Below, one piece after another: positions 1 to 9,786 of a stretch of DNA of 64,000 nt. Each line of letters begins with the position of its first letter. Position 1 is the first letter of the stretch. A program made the position numbers and the translations under genes. The DNA is taken from the NCBI RefSeq assembly GCF_025736935.1, contig NZ_CP107048.1:1240001-1304000 (forward strand), in the 5' to 3' direction. This DNA is from Qipengyuania sp. SS22 (GTDB lineage Bacteria; Pseudomonadota; Alphaproteobacteria; Sphingomonadales; Sphingomonadaceae). The notes below the pieces were generated by a model. The model did not search any database, was not told the DNA's origin, and saw only the letters and a list, made by a program, of their open reading frames with translations.

Positions 1-368
1 CACCGACGCGCGCGCCGAGGAAGAGGTCGCGACCGGCATCGACTTCACCGAAGCCGAAGCCTTCGAAATCACCGTTGTTGAATTCGGTCTTGGCGCTGGA
101 ATCGGTCAGTTCCGCTTCGAGACCGACGACTGCGCCGCCGAGATCGAAATCGTAACCGGCCTGAACGCCGTAGACCACGCCGTCGATCGACTGGTCGTTA
201 TTGTCGTTGGCATCGTCATCGACGCTGCTGCCAGCCTTGAGCGCATCGTAACCGGCCACGCCCTGCAGGCGGAAGCCGTCGAAATTGCTGCCGCTGTCCT
301 GGGCCATCGCGGGTGCCGAAAATGCAGCCAGCGATCCGGCGACGAGCAGGGTTGAGATCTTCTTCATA
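1..368 (-). CDS. Outer-membrane beta-barrel protein, N-terminal part only
   Basis: The gene starts with ATG at 368 and runs off the left edge of the window, so only about 122 codons are visible. The protein opens with a clear Sec signal peptide (MKKISTLLVAGSLAAFSAPA, cleavage probably after AMA). The mature part has alternating, glycine-rich strands such as VYGVQAGYDFDLGGAVVGLE, typical of small opacity or OmpA-type porin barrels. An Asp/Asn-rich loop (DDDANDNNDQ) lies between two strands and could face outward. A GGAG Shine-Dalgarno sits just upstream of the ATG. It is divergent from rlmN. The exact porin family cannot be fixed from half a barrel. Confidence 0.75.
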
Positions 369-656
369 TGCGAACTCCATTGGTTTTACCCGCAGCTTTC
401 GCGCTGCGTGGACCCAGAGAACGATGCGAAATGGCAAACAGTTTCATTAACCTGAGACAACAGTAAGTTGTTGCCTTTTGAACACATGTTGCGCGACGAG
501 CCGAGGCTTCGCGGCGGTGGAACACGGGAAACGCCGAAACCGGGCGGGTACTTTCCGTCCGCGTGTAGCGCATGATGGTCAGAGCCGCCCTGCCCTTGGT
601 CACAGCTGCCTGCATGCTTTGCTTTCGGGGCATTTGGCACTATATGCGCCGCTCCC

Positions 657-1916
657 ATGGCCGATACGACACTCATGAGCATCCCCGGGCAGGTGGACCC
701 GGTTCCCGTCGCGCGCGACATCACGCCGCGCGCGGACGGCCGCGTCGACCTGATCGGTCTGCCCAAGGACCGTATCCGCGAATTGTTCGCCGATGCCGGG
801 CTCGACGCGAAACAGGCCAAGCTGCGCGCCAAGCAGGTATTCCACTGGCTCTATCATCGCGGTGTCACCGATTTCGCAGCGATGACCGATATCGCCAAGA
901 CCATGCGCCCGTGGCTGACCGAACGGTTCGTCGTCGAACGTCCCGATGTGGTCGAGGCGCAGCATTCGACCGATGGTACGCGCAAGTGGCTGCTGCGGAC
1001 CGCCGACGGGCACGAATTCGAGATGGTCTTCATCCCCGATGCTGATCGCGGGACGCTGTGCATTTCCAGCCAGGTCGGCTGCACGCTCAACTGCACCTTC
1101 TGCCATACGGGCACCATGCGGCTCGTGCGCAATCTGACCCCGGGCGAGATCGTCGGCCAGGTCATGCTCGCACGCGACGCGCTGGGCGAATGGCCCAAGG
1201 GCTCTATGGCCGGGCTCGACACCGAGGAAGACAGCAGCGAATACCGCTCGGACGGGCGTCTGCTGACCAATATCGTGCTGATGGGCATGGGCGAACCGCT
1301 CTATAATTTCGACAACGTCAAGGCTGCGATGCAGCTGGTGATGGATGGCGCCGGTCTCGCGCTGTCGAAACGCCGGATCACGCTGTCGACCAGCGGCGTC
1401 GTGCCGATGATGGATCGCTGCGGCCAGGAAATCGGCGTGAACCTCGCGGTCTCACTCCACGCGGTGACCAAGGACATTCGCGACGAGATCGTCCCGATCA
1501 ACCGGAAATACGGGATCGAGGAACTGCTCGAAGCCTGCGCCGCCTATCCCGGCGCGAGCAATGCGCGGCGGATCACTTTCGAATACGTCATGCTGCGCGA
1601 CAAGAACGATAGCGACGAGCATGCGCACGAGCTGGTGCGGCTGATCAAGCATTACCGGCTGCCCGCCAAGGTAAATCTGATCCCGTTCAACCCGTGGCCC
1701 GGCGCGCCTTACGAATGTTCGACGCCCGAGCGGGTAAAGCGGTTTTCCGAGATCGTGTTCGAACAGGGCATCAGCGCGCCGGTGCGCACGCCGCGCGGAC
1801 GCGACATCGATGCCGCCTGCGGCCAGCTCAAGACCGCTGCCGAAAAGAAGAGCCGCGCCCAACTCGACCGCGAGGCTGCCGCCGCCGAGGCCGTGGCCGA
1901 GGCCGCCGCGGGATGA
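657..1916 (+). CDS. rlmN: Dual-specificity RNA methyltransferase RlmN
   Basis: Radical-SAM enzyme that makes 2-methyladenosine at A2503 of 23S rRNA and at A37 of some tRNAs, acting in the cytoplasm. The 419-residue protein carries the CxxxCxxC iron-sulfur motif (CTLNCTFC, Cys142, Cys146, Cys149) followed by HTGTM, and the second catalytic cysteine near the C-terminus (DIDAACGQL, Cys388), both hallmarks of Rlm[11 protein letters not shown] is the usual SAM-binding segment. The C-terminal tail is Ala/Glu-rich. ATG 657 has almost no leader if the TATATG at 641-646 is a -10 element; a second in-frame ATG at 675 is possible. The stop overlaps the next start (ATGA), so the downstream methyltransferase is probably translationally coupled. 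Confidence 0.96.
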   Translation: MADTTLMSIPGQVDPVPVARDITPRADGRVDLIGLPKDRIRELFADAGLDAKQAKLRAKQVFHWLYHRGVTDFAAMTDIAKTMRPWLTERFVVERPDVVEAQHSTDGTRKWLLRTADGHEFEMVFIPDADRGTLCISSQVGCTLNCTFCHTGTMRLVRNLTPGEIVGQVMLARDALGEWPKGSMAGLDTEEDSSEYRSDGRLLTNIVLMGMGEPLYNFDNVKAAMQLVMDGAGLALSKRRITLSTSGVVPMMDRCGQEIGVNLAVSLHAVTKDIRDEIVPINRKYGIEELLEACAAYPGASNARRITFEYVMLRDKNDSDEHAHELVRLIKHYRLPAKVNLIPFNPWPGAPYECSTPERVKRFSEIVFEQGISAPVRTPRGRDIDAACGQLKTAAEKKSRAQLDREAAAAEAVAEAAAG

Positions 1917-2512
1917 CCGCCGATGCGGCGACGATCGCTTTCTACCAAGCGAACGCGCCGCGTTACACGCTAAGCTTCGGGCAAGGCCCCAGCCGCCACC
2001 TCGATACATTCCTCGACCGGCTCGAACCGGGTGCCCGCGTACTTGAACTGGGGTGCGGCGGGGGCCGCGATTCCGCGCGGATTCTTGAACGCGGTTTCGC
2101 GCTCGACGCGACCGATGGCACGCCCGCCATGGTTCGCAAGGCGAACGAACGCTTCGACGTCGGTGCACGGGTTCTCCAGTTCGACCAGCTCGATGCCGTG
2201 GCGGCCTATGACGCGGTCTGGGCGCATGCTTGCCTGCTGCATGTTGCGCGTGCCGACCTCCCCGGTGTGCTCCATGCGATCCGCGGGGCGCTGCGTCCCG
2301 GTGGTTGGCACTATGCCACTTACAAGCTCGGCGACGGCGAGGGACGCGACCCGCTCGGGCGACTGACCAACCTCCCCGACGAGCGCTGGCTCGAACGCGC
2401 CTATCGCCACGCCGGCTTGGCAATGGTCGCCAGCGAACGCTATCGCGGCGAAGGTGCCGATGGCATCCAGCGCGACTGGTACGCGCTGACCATGCGCAGG
2501 GAGGAAAAGTGA
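1913..2512 (+). CDS. Class I SAM-dependent methyltransferase
   Basis: A 199-residue protein with a Rossmann methyltransferase fold. Motif I is [12 protein letters not shown] at about residues 43-54, followed by the acidic end of strand 2 ([11 protein letters not shown]), a motif IV-like region ([13 protein letters not shown]) and the post-motif loop [12 protein letters not shown]. It belongs to the methyltransf_11/tellurite-resistance TehB-like group; the substrate cannot be read from the sequence. ATG 1913 overlaps the rlmN stop by four bases, and the gene's own stop overlaps the next start, so rlmN, this gene and the MOSC gene form a tightly coupled trio. Nothing in the sequence shows a functional link to RlmN. 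Confidence 0.85.
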   Translation: MTADAATIAFYQANAPRYTLSFGQGPSRHLDTFLDRLEPGARVLELGCGGGRDSARILERGFALDATDGTPAMVRKANERFDVGARVLQFDQLDAVAAYDAVWAHACLLHVARADLPGVLHAIRGALRPGGWHYATYKLGDGEGRDPLGRLTNLPDERWLERAYRHAGLAMVASERYRGEGADGIQRDWYALTMRREEK

Positions 2513-3156
2513 TGGTGGCAATAACCGAAATCTGTATCGGCCTGCCGCAGCCCTTCAACGGCGCGGAACTGAGCGCGATCGACAAGCGACCGGTTACCGG
2601 CGCGGTAACGATCCGGAGTTTCGGTATCGAAGGCGATATGGTCGCCGATACCGCTCATCATGGCGGCGTGGACATGGCGGTACACCACTATCCGCACGAT
2701 CATTACGCGGCCTGGGACCAGTGGCTCGGCGGCCACGACCTGCTCGTCCGCCCCGCGGCCTTTGGCGAAAACCTGATGAGTACCGGGCTTACCGAACCGC
2801 AGGTCCATATCGGCGACCGGTTTCGTTTCGGCAGCGCGCTTCTCGAAGTCAGTCAGCCGCGCAAGCCCTGCTGGAAGATCGAACACCGGTTCGACCGCAA
2901 GGGCATGGTCGCGCGGATCATCAAGCAGCACGATTGCGGCTGGTACTATCGCGTGATCGAGGAAGGCGAGGCGCAGGCCGGCGATGCGCTCGAATGCGTT
3001 GAGACCGGGCATACCGAGTGGAGTGTCGCCCGATTGTTCGCCAAATTCTACGATCCCGCGCACCGCGCATCACGCGAAGAGATCAAGGAGATCGTGGATC
3101 TCGAGCGGCTCTCCCCGGTGATGCGAGACAAGATCCGCGCGAAACTCGCCAGCTAG
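2512..3156 (+). CDS. MOSC domain protein, YiiM type
   Basis: A 214-residue protein that resembles E. coli YiiM in length and order: an N-terminal MOSC domain with HHGGVDMAVHHY (residues 49-60) and the conserved cysteine in SQPRKPCWK (Cys120), followed by a C-terminal three-helix domain (EWSVARLFAKFYDP onward) characteristic of YiiM proteins. YiiM of E. coli detoxifies N-hydroxylated base analogues such as 6-hydroxylaminopurine using the molybdenum cofactor; that function is inferred by family only. ATG 2512 is preceded by a strong GGGAGGAAA Shine-Dalgarno and overlaps the upstream stop (TGATG). Confidence 0.85.
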   Translation: MVAITEICIGLPQPFNGAELSAIDKRPVTGAVTIRSFGIEGDMVADTAHHGGVDMAVHHYPHDHYAAWDQWLGGHDLLVRPAAFGENLMSTGLTEPQVHIGDRFRFGSALLEVSQPRKPCWKIEHRFDRKGMVARIIKQHDCGWYYRVIEEGEAQAGDALECVETGHTEWSVARLFAKFYDPAHRASREEIKEIVDLERLSPVMRDKIRAKLAS

Positions 3157-3181
3157 CAATCCGTCACGCGCGCTGCGGCGC

Positions 3182-4024
3182 TCAGCTCCAGTCGGGCAAG
3201 GCCGCGCCTTCGGCAACACTCACACAGGTCCCGCCGATCCACACCGAACCATCGCTCTCCTGCGAGCAGTTAATGCGCCCGTCGGCCCCTGTCTGGCGCC
3301 CTTGAGCGGCGATATAGCGCCCCTCCGCAAGTCCGCTGGCGAACAGGTGCATCGCGACACCGGCATTGAAGCTGCCCGTCACCGGATCCTCGCGCATACG
3401 CCCCTGCTGGTCGGCGAAAAAGGCGCGCAGTTCCCATGCGATTTCCCCACCGCTCGTCGGTCCGGCCAGCCCGATGTCGGTGCCCTGCGGCGCCTCCGCC
3501 ACCGGTTTCGCCGCGAGCACATCCTCGTCGGAGCGCAGCCGCAACAGCTGCCACTGCGGTCCGTTGGCGACGTGCACCGCCTCGACCACCGCTTCCTCGC
3601 GAACACCCGACAGGTCGATAGCCCGCGCGCGTTCCGCGTCGGATAAGGGGCCGCTGCGCACCAGATCAGGGGCGCGGAACGACAGCCGCTCCCCATCGCG
3701 CCGGATTTCGACCGGGCCGACGCCGCATTCTTGCACGATTGCCCCGTCGTTCTTCGGCACGCCGCCCGCGCGCAGCCAGGCATGGCAGCTGCCCAGCGTC
3801 GGATGGCCCGCAAACGGCAATTCGCCCGCGGGATAGAAAATCCGCACGCGATAATCGGCGTCGGGATCGGTCGGCGGAAGCAAGAAGGTGGTTTCGGAAA
3901 AGCCCAGCCATTGCGTCAGTTTGAGCATCTGCTCGGCGCTGAGACCGTCCGCCCCATGCACCACCGCGAGCGGATTGCCGCTCAGCGGACCAGAACCAAA
4001 TACGTCGACAAGATCGAGTTTCAC
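3182..4024 (-). CDS. PhzF family isomerase-like protein
   Basis: A 280-residue member of the PhzF/diaminopimelate-epimerase-like family. It begins with KLDLVDVFGSGPLSGNPLAVV, the typical family opening, has the catalytic glutamate context GFSETTFLL (Glu44), AGHPTLGSCHAWL in the first lobe, and the second-lobe signature DPVTGSFNAG. The best start is GTG at 4024, preceded by GAGGAAGAT; the frame stays open further upstream but without family sequence. PhzF itself isomerises a phenazine precursor, but most family members have unknown substrates and no phenazine genes are nearby. It faces the SDR gene divergently. Confidence 0.85.
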   Translation of the reverse strand: MKLDLVDVFGSGPLSGNPLAVVHGADGLSAEQMLKLTQWLGFSETTFLLPPTDPDADYRVRIFYPAGELPFAGHPTLGSCHAWLRAGGVPKNDGAIVQECGVGPVEIRRDGERLSFRAPDLVRSGPLSDAERARAIDLSGVREEAVVEAVHVANGPQWQLLRLRSDEDVLAAKPVAEAPQGTDIGLAGPTSGGEIAWELRAFFADQQGRMREDPVTGSFNAGVAMHLFASGLAEGRYIAAQGRQTGADGRINCSQESDGSVWIGGTCVSVAEGAALPDWS

Positions 4025-4095
4025 AGCATCTTCCTCGCTAATGCGGCCCGCTGGCAAAGCTAGGCAATCATCGCCAAAACTGCTCAATAGAATTC

Positions 4096-4860
4096 ATGAC
4101 GAGTTCGACAGTTTTGGTGACCGGCGGATCGGCGCGGATCGGTGCGGCAATCGTACAGGCGTTTGCAGACAATGGCTGGCATGTCGTCATCCATTACGGC
4201 GAATCGCAGGACGAGGCGGAAGCCCTGGCGAGCATCCTGCCCTCCGCCGAAACGGTGCATTGCGACCTTGCCGACGGCGATGCCGCGGTGACGATGGTCG
4301 AAGCGCTCGCGGCGCGGCTGCCCGATTGGCGCTGCATGGTGAATTGCGCGGCGATCTTCGAGCCGGACGATGTAACCGGGCTTGATCCTGCGACGAACTG
4401 TCAGTCGATGCAGATCAACGCCCGCACTCCGGCACGCATGGCGCAGGCCTATCTCGCGCATGCCCGCGCCGAAACGGGGCGCCGCGTGATCCAGTTCACC
4501 GATCAGAAGCTGGCCAATCCCAATCCCGATTTCTTCAGCTACACGATGAGCAAGCACGCAGCCGGATCGACCGTGCCGATGCTCGCCATGGGTGCAGCGC
4601 AGCCTGACGATCGCATCTATGCCCTCGCGCCGGGCGCGATCCTCGCCAGCCACGACCAGAGCGAGGCCGAGACCGAGGTCTCTCACCGTATGAACCTGCT
4701 GGGCCGCAAAACCGGGGCGGACGAGGTCGCCGAGGCCGCGCTGTTTCTCGCGCAAGGCCATCTCGCCAGCGGGCAGACGCTCTATGTCGATAGCGGCCAG
4801 CACCTGCTCGCCCAGCCGCGCGACGTGATCTACCTCGCGCGCGAAGGGCAGCCCGCATGA
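4096..4860 (+). CDS. Short-chain dehydrogenase/reductase, pteridine reductase-like
   Basis: A 254-residue SDR protein. The nucleotide-binding motif is TGGSARIG (residues 9-16); an Arg at this point is a feature of pteridine reductases such as FolM and PTR1 and suggests NADPH preference. NCAA (83-86) and the catalytic YTMSK (Tyr149, Lys153) are present. Where many SDRs have the catalytic serine, the sequence reads IQFTDQK, which also fits the pteridine reductase branch. Pteridine reduction is the leading idea and is an inference. The stop overlaps the start of the cytochrome b gene (ATGA). The coupling to a molybdopterin oxidoreductase is interesting because molybdopterin is itself a pteridine cofactor. 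Confidence 0.75.
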   Translation: MTSSTVLVTGGSARIGAAIVQAFADNGWHVVIHYGESQDEAEALASILPSAETVHCDLADGDAAVTMVEALAARLPDWRCMVNCAAIFEPDDVTGLDPATNCQSMQINARTPARMAQAYLAHARAETGRRVIQFTDQKLANPNPDFFSYTMSKHAAGSTVPMLAMGAAQPDDRIYALAPGAILASHDQSEAETEVSHRMNLLGRKTGADEVAEAALFLAQGHLASGQTLYVDSGQHLLAQPRDVIYLAREGQPA

Positions 4861-5522
4861 AGCGCCACGCGCTCAGCACGCGCCTGTGGCACTGGCTCAA
4901 TTTGCTGTGCGTGACCGTGCTGTTCATGTCCGGGCTGACGATCTCCAATGCGCACCGCCGGCTGTACTGGGGCGACTGGGGCTTTGCCCCCGAACAGGCG
5001 TGGCTCGCAGTGCCGCGCTTTCCCGACTGGATGACGATCCCCGGCTATTACAGCCTGGCGGTGGCGCGCGACTGGCACATCCTGATGGCCTGGCCCTTCG
5101 CGCTCGGCTTGCTGTTCATGTGGCTCGCCATGCTCATCAATCGCCATTTCAGCCGCGACATCGCCACCCGTTCGCGCGAATGGCGCCTCTCCGCCATCGG
5201 ACGCGACATTGCCGCGCATCTCAGGCTCGATTTCGACCATGCCGGTAACAAGTACAATTTCCTTCAGAAGCTCGCCTATGGCCTCGTGCTCGGCGTGTTC
5301 CTGCCGATGATGATCTCTACCGGCATTGCGATCAGCCCGGGCATGGGGCCGAGCTTCGGCTGGCTGGTCGAATTGCTCGGCGGGCGGCAATCCGCGCGCA
5401 GCCTGCACTTCATCTTCGCCTTTGCCATCGCCGCATTCTTTGTCGTCCATGTCGTGCTGGTCATCCTCGCCGGGCCAATCCGCCAGATCCGCGACATGAT
5501 CACCGGAGGGCGCGAACCGTGA
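4857..5522 (+). CDS. Cytochrome b561-type membrane subunit
   Basis: A 221-residue integral membrane protein with about four transmembrane helices and histidines placed as haem ligands: STRLWHWLN in helix 1, RDWHILMAWPF in helix 2 and HFIFAFAIAAFFVVHVVLV near the C-terminus. The fold fits the cytochrome b/b6 or Ni/Fe-hydrogenase b-type family. It overlaps both neighbours by four bases, so it should be made together with the molybdopterin oxidoreductase that follows. The likely role is to pass electrons between the quinone pool and that enzyme on the periplasmic side. It is not obviously MsrQ (YedZ), the usual partner of the related MsrP. Confidence 0.85.
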   Translation: MKRHALSTRLWHWLNLLCVTVLFMSGLTISNAHRRLYWGDWGFAPEQAWLAVPRFPDWMTIPGYYSLAVARDWHILMAWPFALGLLFMWLAMLINRHFSRDIATRSREWRLSAIGRDIAAHLRLDFDHAGNKYNFLQKLAYGLVLGVFLPMMISTGIAISPGMGPSFGWLVELLGGRQSARSLHFIFAFAIAAFFVVHVVLVILAGPIRQIRDMITGGREP

Positions 5523-6259
5523 AGCGCAGGAATTTCCTCGTCGCTGCGGGCGCGGCTTTCGTGGCGGGCTGCAACCGGATCGCAGAAACCGACGCCGGCC
5601 AGTCGCTGCTTGGCGCAGCCGAAGGGTGGCACAGGGGCGCGCATCGGTTGCTGAGCGACCGCGAAGCGCTCGCCCCCGAATATCCGCGCAGCGCGGTCTC
5701 ACCCTATTTCCGCGGCAACGGCTCGACCGATCCGCAAAGCGGCGATTACCCGCGCCATGCCGAGGAAGGCTTCGCCAATTGGCGGCTCACGGTGGGTGGG
5801 CTGGTCGACACACCGCTGAGCCTGAGTCTCGACAACATCCGCAAGCTCCCGCAGCGCACGCAGGTTACCCGGCACGATTGTGTCGAAGGGTGGAGCGCGA
5901 TCGGCGAATGGAGCGGGCCGCAATTGTCGTTGCTGCTTGATGCCGCGGGCCTGCGCGAGGAAGCCAAGTTCATCGTCTTCCGCTGTGCCGACAATCTCAA
6001 CGGGCAGGATTATTACGAAAGCGTCGACCTGCTCGATGCCTATCACCCGCAGACCATCGTCGCTCACCGCCTCAACGGGGAGCCGCTGCCGATCCGCAAC
6101 GGCGCGCCGCTGCGCATGCGGATCGAGCGGCAGTTAGGCTATAAGCACGCCAAATATCTCACCGCGATCGAGGCGGTCGCTAGCCTGGACGATATCGGCA
6201 AGGGCCAGGGCGGCTATTGGGAAGACCGCGCCGGCTACCAATGGTACGCCGGGATCTGA
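5519..6259 (+). CDS. Sulfite oxidase-fold molybdopterin oxidoreductase, exported
   Basis: A 246-residue protein of the sulfite oxidase/MsrP molybdopterin fold. The molybdenum-ligating cysteine is in RHDCVEGW (Cys121), and RLNGEPLPIRNGAPLRMR and the C-terminal Trp/Tyr-rich end are typical of the family. The N-terminus MKRRNFLVAAGAAFVAGC contains a twin-arginine-like RRNFL and a lipobox ending at Cys18, so it may be Tat-exported and lipid-anchored. The start is GTG 5519, overlapping the cytochrome b stop (GTGA). The likely complex is this catalytic subunit plus the preceding cytochrome b; the substrate is unknown. Confidence 0.85.
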   Translation: MKRRNFLVAAGAAFVAGCNRIAETDAGQSLLGAAEGWHRGAHRLLSDREALAPEYPRSAVSPYFRGNGSTDPQSGDYPRHAEEGFANWRLTVGGLVDTPLSLSLDNIRKLPQRTQVTRHDCVEGWSAIGEWSGPQLSLLLDAAGLREEAKFIVFRCADNLNGQDYYESVDLLDAYHPQTIVAHRLNGEPLPIRNGAPLRMRIERQLGYKHAKYLTAIEAVASLDDIGKGQGGYWEDRAGYQWYAGI

Positions 6260-6697
6260 TCAGGCGGGATAGCGCCGGTTTATTTCCGCCCAGTCGGCGC
6301 GGATCATGTCTTCAAGCACCGCCAGATCGATATCGGCCAGCTTGTTGACGTAAAGACAGCTCTTGCCCCGCGCATGCTTGCCCAGCCGCTCCAGCGCGTC
6401 GGCATGCTTGGCCCCGGTTTCCGGATCGCAATAGCCACCCATCAGATAGAGCGAATGCTTCGCCTTGCGCGGGCTGAAACCGGTGCGCATCCATTCGACC
6501 TCGCGCCCGCTGGCATAGGTGGTTCGATAGCTGCCATAGCCGATGATGCTCGGCCCCCACATCTTGGGCTGCTCACCCGTCACCCGCCGGAACAGCGCAT
6601 CGAGCGCCTGCGCCTCCTCGCGCTTGCGGCTCGGTTCCACCGCAGCGAGGAACTCCTGCGGATCGATGTCGGTCGGCTGCGTTTTCGCCTCGGCCAT
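6260..6697 (-). CDS. DUF1801 domain protein
   Basis: A 145-residue protein matching the DUF1801 (YdhG-like) family, with GYGSYRTTYASGREVEWMRTGFSPRK and SLYLMGGY in the expected places and a C-terminal KSCLYVNKLADIDLAVL segment. The family has a small alpha/beta fold with no settled function. The gene is convergent with the molybdopterin oxidoreductase; the stop codons are adjacent. Start ATG 6697 fits the family length. Confidence 0.85.
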   Translation of the reverse strand: MAEAKTQPTDIDPQEFLAAVEPSRKREEAQALDALFRRVTGEQPKMWGPSIIGYGSYRTTYASGREVEWMRTGFSPRKAKHSLYLMGGYCDPETGAKHADALERLGKHARGKSCLYVNKLADIDLAVLEDMIRADWAEINRRYPA

Positions 6698-6777
6698 AAC
6701 ACGGCTCCATCATTTGACTCGCTGTCCCATGTGCCACAGGCTCCGGCCCAGGGGAAACTGCGGGGAGACCGGTGCCC

Positions 6778-8073
6778 ATGTGGCTGCTCAACAAATTCTT
6801 GAATTCGGCAATCCATCGCGGACGTCTCATTGTGACCGACCATGACGGACAGACCTATGAATATGGCTCACCGGAGCAAGGCGAGACTCCGCTCCACATC
6901 AAGCTGACGCATCGCAAGGCCGCCAACCACATCGCGCGTTATCCGCAGGTCGGCGCGGGCGAGGCGTTCATGTGGGGCTGGCTGGAAGTCGTGCCACCGC
7001 ACGACATCCGCGATCTGGTGCTGTTCGTGACCATGAACGCCAAGCGCGAGGCAGGAGCCTCGCTGAAGCCACAGGGGCCGCTGCGCAAGGCGGCGCAGAA
7101 ACTGCTCGCCAAGGCCGACAGCATAAATTTGCGCGGTAAGGCGCGCAAAAACGCGGAACATACCTACAACCTCACCCGCCGCCTTTACGAGCTGTTCCTC
7201 GACGAGGACCGGCAATACACCATGGCCTATTACCGCGAGGATCCCGCAGCGACGTCGCTCGAGAAGGCGCAGCTCGACAAGAAAGCGCATCTCGCCGCCA
7301 AGATGTGCATCCAGCCGGGCCAGCGCGTGCTCGATATCGGCTGCGGTTGGGGCGGCTTCGCGCTCTACCTCGCGCGGCATTACGAGGTCGAGGTCACCGG
7401 GGTCGCGCTTGCCCCCGACCAGATCGCCTTCTGCAACGAACGGGCTGAGGCCGCCGGTCTGGCCGATCGCGTTACCTTCGAACTGATGGATTATCGCGAC
7501 GTACAAGGGCAGTTCGACCGGATCAGCTCGGTCGGCCTGCTCGAGCATGTCGGGACCCCGCATTATCCCGAGTTCTTCGAGCACACCAACCGCCTGCTGG
7601 CCCCCGACGGCGTAATGGTCAGCCATTGTTGCGGCCGCGCGGGTGCGCCCGGCTTCACCGACAAGTGGACGCGAAAATACATCTTTCCCGGGGGCTACAT
7701 CCCCGCGCTGTCCGAACTCGTGACGCAGAGCGAGAAGTACCGCTGGCAGGTGATGGATGTGGAAGCGATGCGCTTCCATTACAGCCATACGCTGGAGGAA
7801 TGGTACCGGCGCACGGTCCTGCACCGCAAGGCGATCGAGGCGCTGTATGACGAGCGCTTCTATCGCATGTGGCTGTTCTATCTCGCCGGCGCCGAGCAGA
7901 GCTTCCGCCATGGCAATATGGTCAATTGGCAGCTGCAATATGTGAAGGACCGCAATGCGATCCCCATGACGCGCGAATATATCGAGATCGAAAGCGCCCG
8001 CCTGCGCGCGGCCGACGCGGGCAACGTGCCTAAATGGCACCTCGACCCCGCGCTGGATGAGGCGGCGGAGTAG
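6778..8073 (+). CDS. cfa: Cyclopropane-fatty-acyl-phospholipid synthase
   Basis: SAM-dependent enzyme that methylenates unsaturated acyl chains of membrane phospholipids. The 431-residue protein has an N-terminal lipid-binding domain and a C-terminal methyltransferase domain with VLDIGCGWGGFALYLA at about residue 183, ISSVGLLEHVG, and the RTVLHRKAIEALYDERFYRMW segment typical of Cfa enzymes. ATG 6778 (MWLLNKFLN) and GTG 6772 are both possible; the GGGGAG at 6762-6767 lies 10 and 4 bases away respectively. It stands alone, with short intergenic gaps on both sides. Confidence 0.93.
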   Translation: MWLLNKFLNSAIHRGRLIVTDHDGQTYEYGSPEQGETPLHIKLTHRKAANHIARYPQVGAGEAFMWGWLEVVPPHDIRDLVLFVTMNAKREAGASLKPQGPLRKAAQKLLAKADSINLRGKARKNAEHTYNLTRRLYELFLDEDRQYTMAYYREDPAATSLEKAQLDKKAHLAAKMCIQPGQRVLDIGCGWGGFALYLARHYEVEVTGVALAPDQIAFCNERAEAAGLADRVTFELMDYRDVQGQFDRISSVGLLEHVGTPHYPEFFEHTNRLLAPDGVMVSHCCGRAGAPGFTDKWTRKYIFPGGYIPALSELVTQSEKYRWQVMDVEAMRFHYSHTLEEWYRRTVLHRKAIEALYDERFYRMWLFYLAGAEQSFRHGNMVNWQLQYVKDRNAIPMTREYIEIESARLRAADAGNVPKWHLDPALDEAAE

Positions 8074-8145
8074 ATCGCCGCACGGACCCCATTCGGTTGA
8101 TTTTTCGCGTTTTCACCCCATCTCTACGGTCGGAAGGACAATAGC

Positions 8146-8409
8146 ATGGCAGGTGGTTGGGCGCGCGATGGCGCGGTTCAGGATCAGATCGACGATACGA
8201 TTTCCGACGCAGTGAGCGCGGCGCGTGCGCGGATGCCCGTGGGCGAAAGCGAGCAATGGTGCGTCGACTGCGGCGAGGAAATACCCGAAAAGCGCCGCGC
8301 GGCGTTACCGGGTGTGAAGCGCTGTGTGCAATGCCAGTCCGGCCTCGATACCAGCGCGCGCAATTCGGGCATAAACCGGCGCGGGAGCAAGGACAGCCAG
8401 CTGCGCTGA
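8146..8409 (+). CDS. DksA/TraR-type C4 zinc-finger protein
   Basis: A small 87-residue protein with four cysteines in DksA/TraR spacing: CVDCG (Cys39, Cys42) and CVQCQ (Cys60, Cys63), with EEIPEKRRAALPGVKRC between them, as in the C-terminal finger of TraR and YbiI. The long DksA coiled coil is missing, so it is closer to TraR or YbiI. Such proteins can bind in the RNA polymerase secondary channel. A clear GGAAGGA Shine-Dalgarno precedes ATG 8146. Confidence 0.88.
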   Translation: MAGGWARDGAVQDQIDDTISDAVSAARARMPVGESEQWCVDCGEEIPEKRRAALPGVKRCVQCQSGLDTSARNSGINRRGSKDSQLR

Positions 8410-8533
8410 CCAGGCTGTAATCCCGCCCCGGACCAAGACCGCAACTGCGCTTGGCATCCGTAAAGCGTGAATCGATTGCCTACAGTCCCCTCCCCCTGCT
8501 AGCGGCGCGCTCGTTACAACGAAGGTGCCCTCA

Positions 8534-9763
8534 ATGTCCGATACCAAGCGCCCCGAAATCAAACGGGTTGTCCTCGCCTATTCCGGCGGTCTCGATACCT
8601 CCGTCATCGCCAAATGGCTGGAGGTCGAGCGCGGGGTCGAAGTCGTGACCTTCACCGCCGATCTCGGCCAGGGTGAGGAAATCGAGCCGGCGCGCGAAAA
8701 GGCGCGGGCGATGGGGATTCCCGACAAACACATCTTCATCGAGGATGTCCGCGAGGAATTCGTACGCGACTTCGTCTTCCCGATGATGCGCGCCAATGCG
8801 CGCTATGAAGGCGATTACCTGCTCGGCACCAGCATCGCGCGCCCGCTGATCTCCAAGCGACTGGTCGAGATCGCACATGAAACCGGCGCCGATGCCATCG
8901 CGCATGGCGCGACCGGCAAGGGCAACGACCAGGTCCGTTTCGAACTGTCGGCCTATGCGCTCGATCCCGACATCAAGGTGATCGCCCCGTGGCGCGAATG
9001 GGACCTCACCAGCCGCACCGCGCTGATCGCCTGGGCCGAGACGCACCAGATCGCGGTACCGACCGATAAGCGCGGCGAAAGCCCGTTCTCGACCGATGCG
9101 AACCTGCTGCACACCTCGTCCGAGGGCAAGGTGCTCGAGGATCCGTGGGAGGAAACGCCCGACTACGTCTATTCGCGGACCGATCATCCCGAGGATGCGC
9201 CCGACACACCCGAATATATCGAGATCGGCTTCGAACGCGGCGACGGCGTGTCACTGAACGGTAAAGCGATGAGCCCGGCGACACTGCTCGCCGCGCTCAA
9301 CGATCTTGGCCGCACCCACGGTATCGGCCGCCTCGACCTCGTCGAGAACCGCTTCGTCGGGATGAAGAGCCGCGGCATGTATGAAACGCCGGGCGGCGAG
9401 ATCTACGCCCGCGCGCATCGCGGGATCGAACAGATCACGCTCGATCGCGGTGCGGCGCATCTCAAGGACGAACTGATGCCGCGCTATGCCGAGCTGGTCT
9501 ATAATGGCCTGTGGTACAGCCCCGAGCGTGAAATGCTGCAGGCGGCGGTCGATCTCAGCCAGCAGAAGGTTTCGGGCACCGTCCGGCTCAAGCTCTACAA
9601 GGGCAACGCGATGGTGGTCGGCCGCAAATCGCCGAACTCCCTTTATTCCGAAGCGCATGTGACCTTCGAGGACGATGCCGGGGCCTACGACCAGAAAGAT
9701 GCCGAGGGCTTCATCAAGCTGAACGCGCTGCGTCTGCGGCTGTTGGCCCAGCGCGACCGTTAA
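8534..9763 (+). CDS. argG: Argininosuccinate synthase
   Basis: Cytoplasmic enzyme joining citrulline and aspartate with ATP in arginine biosynthesis. The 409-residue protein has the N-type ATP pyrophosphatase loop [11 protein letters not shown] (residues 14-24), [15 protein letters not shown] and [21 protein letters not shown], all diagnostic of ArgG. ATG 8534 ([10 protein letters not shown]) is preferred over GTG 8525. No other arg genes are nearby. A perfect 14-base palindrome lies 23 bases after the stop. Confidence 0.97.
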   Translation: MSDTKRPEIKRVVLAYSGGLDTSVIAKWLEVERGVEVVTFTADLGQGEEIEPAREKARAMGIPDKHIFIEDVREEFVRDFVFPMMRANARYEGDYLLGTSIARPLISKRLVEIAHETGADAIAHGATGKGNDQVRFELSAYALDPDIKVIAPWREWDLTSRTALIAWAETHQIAVPTDKRGESPFSTDANLLHTSSEGKVLEDPWEETPDYVYSRTDHPEDAPDTPEYIEIGFERGDGVSLNGKAMSPATLLAALNDLGRTHGIGRLDLVENRFVGMKSRGMYETPGGEIYARAHRGIEQITLDRGAAHLKDELMPRYAELVYNGLWYSPEREMLQAAVDLSQQKVSGTVRLKLYKGNAMVVGRKSPNSLYSEAHVTFEDDAGAYDQKDAEGFIKLNALRLRLLAQRDR

Positions 9764-9786
9764 TTGCGATACAAACGGGCCTTGCG

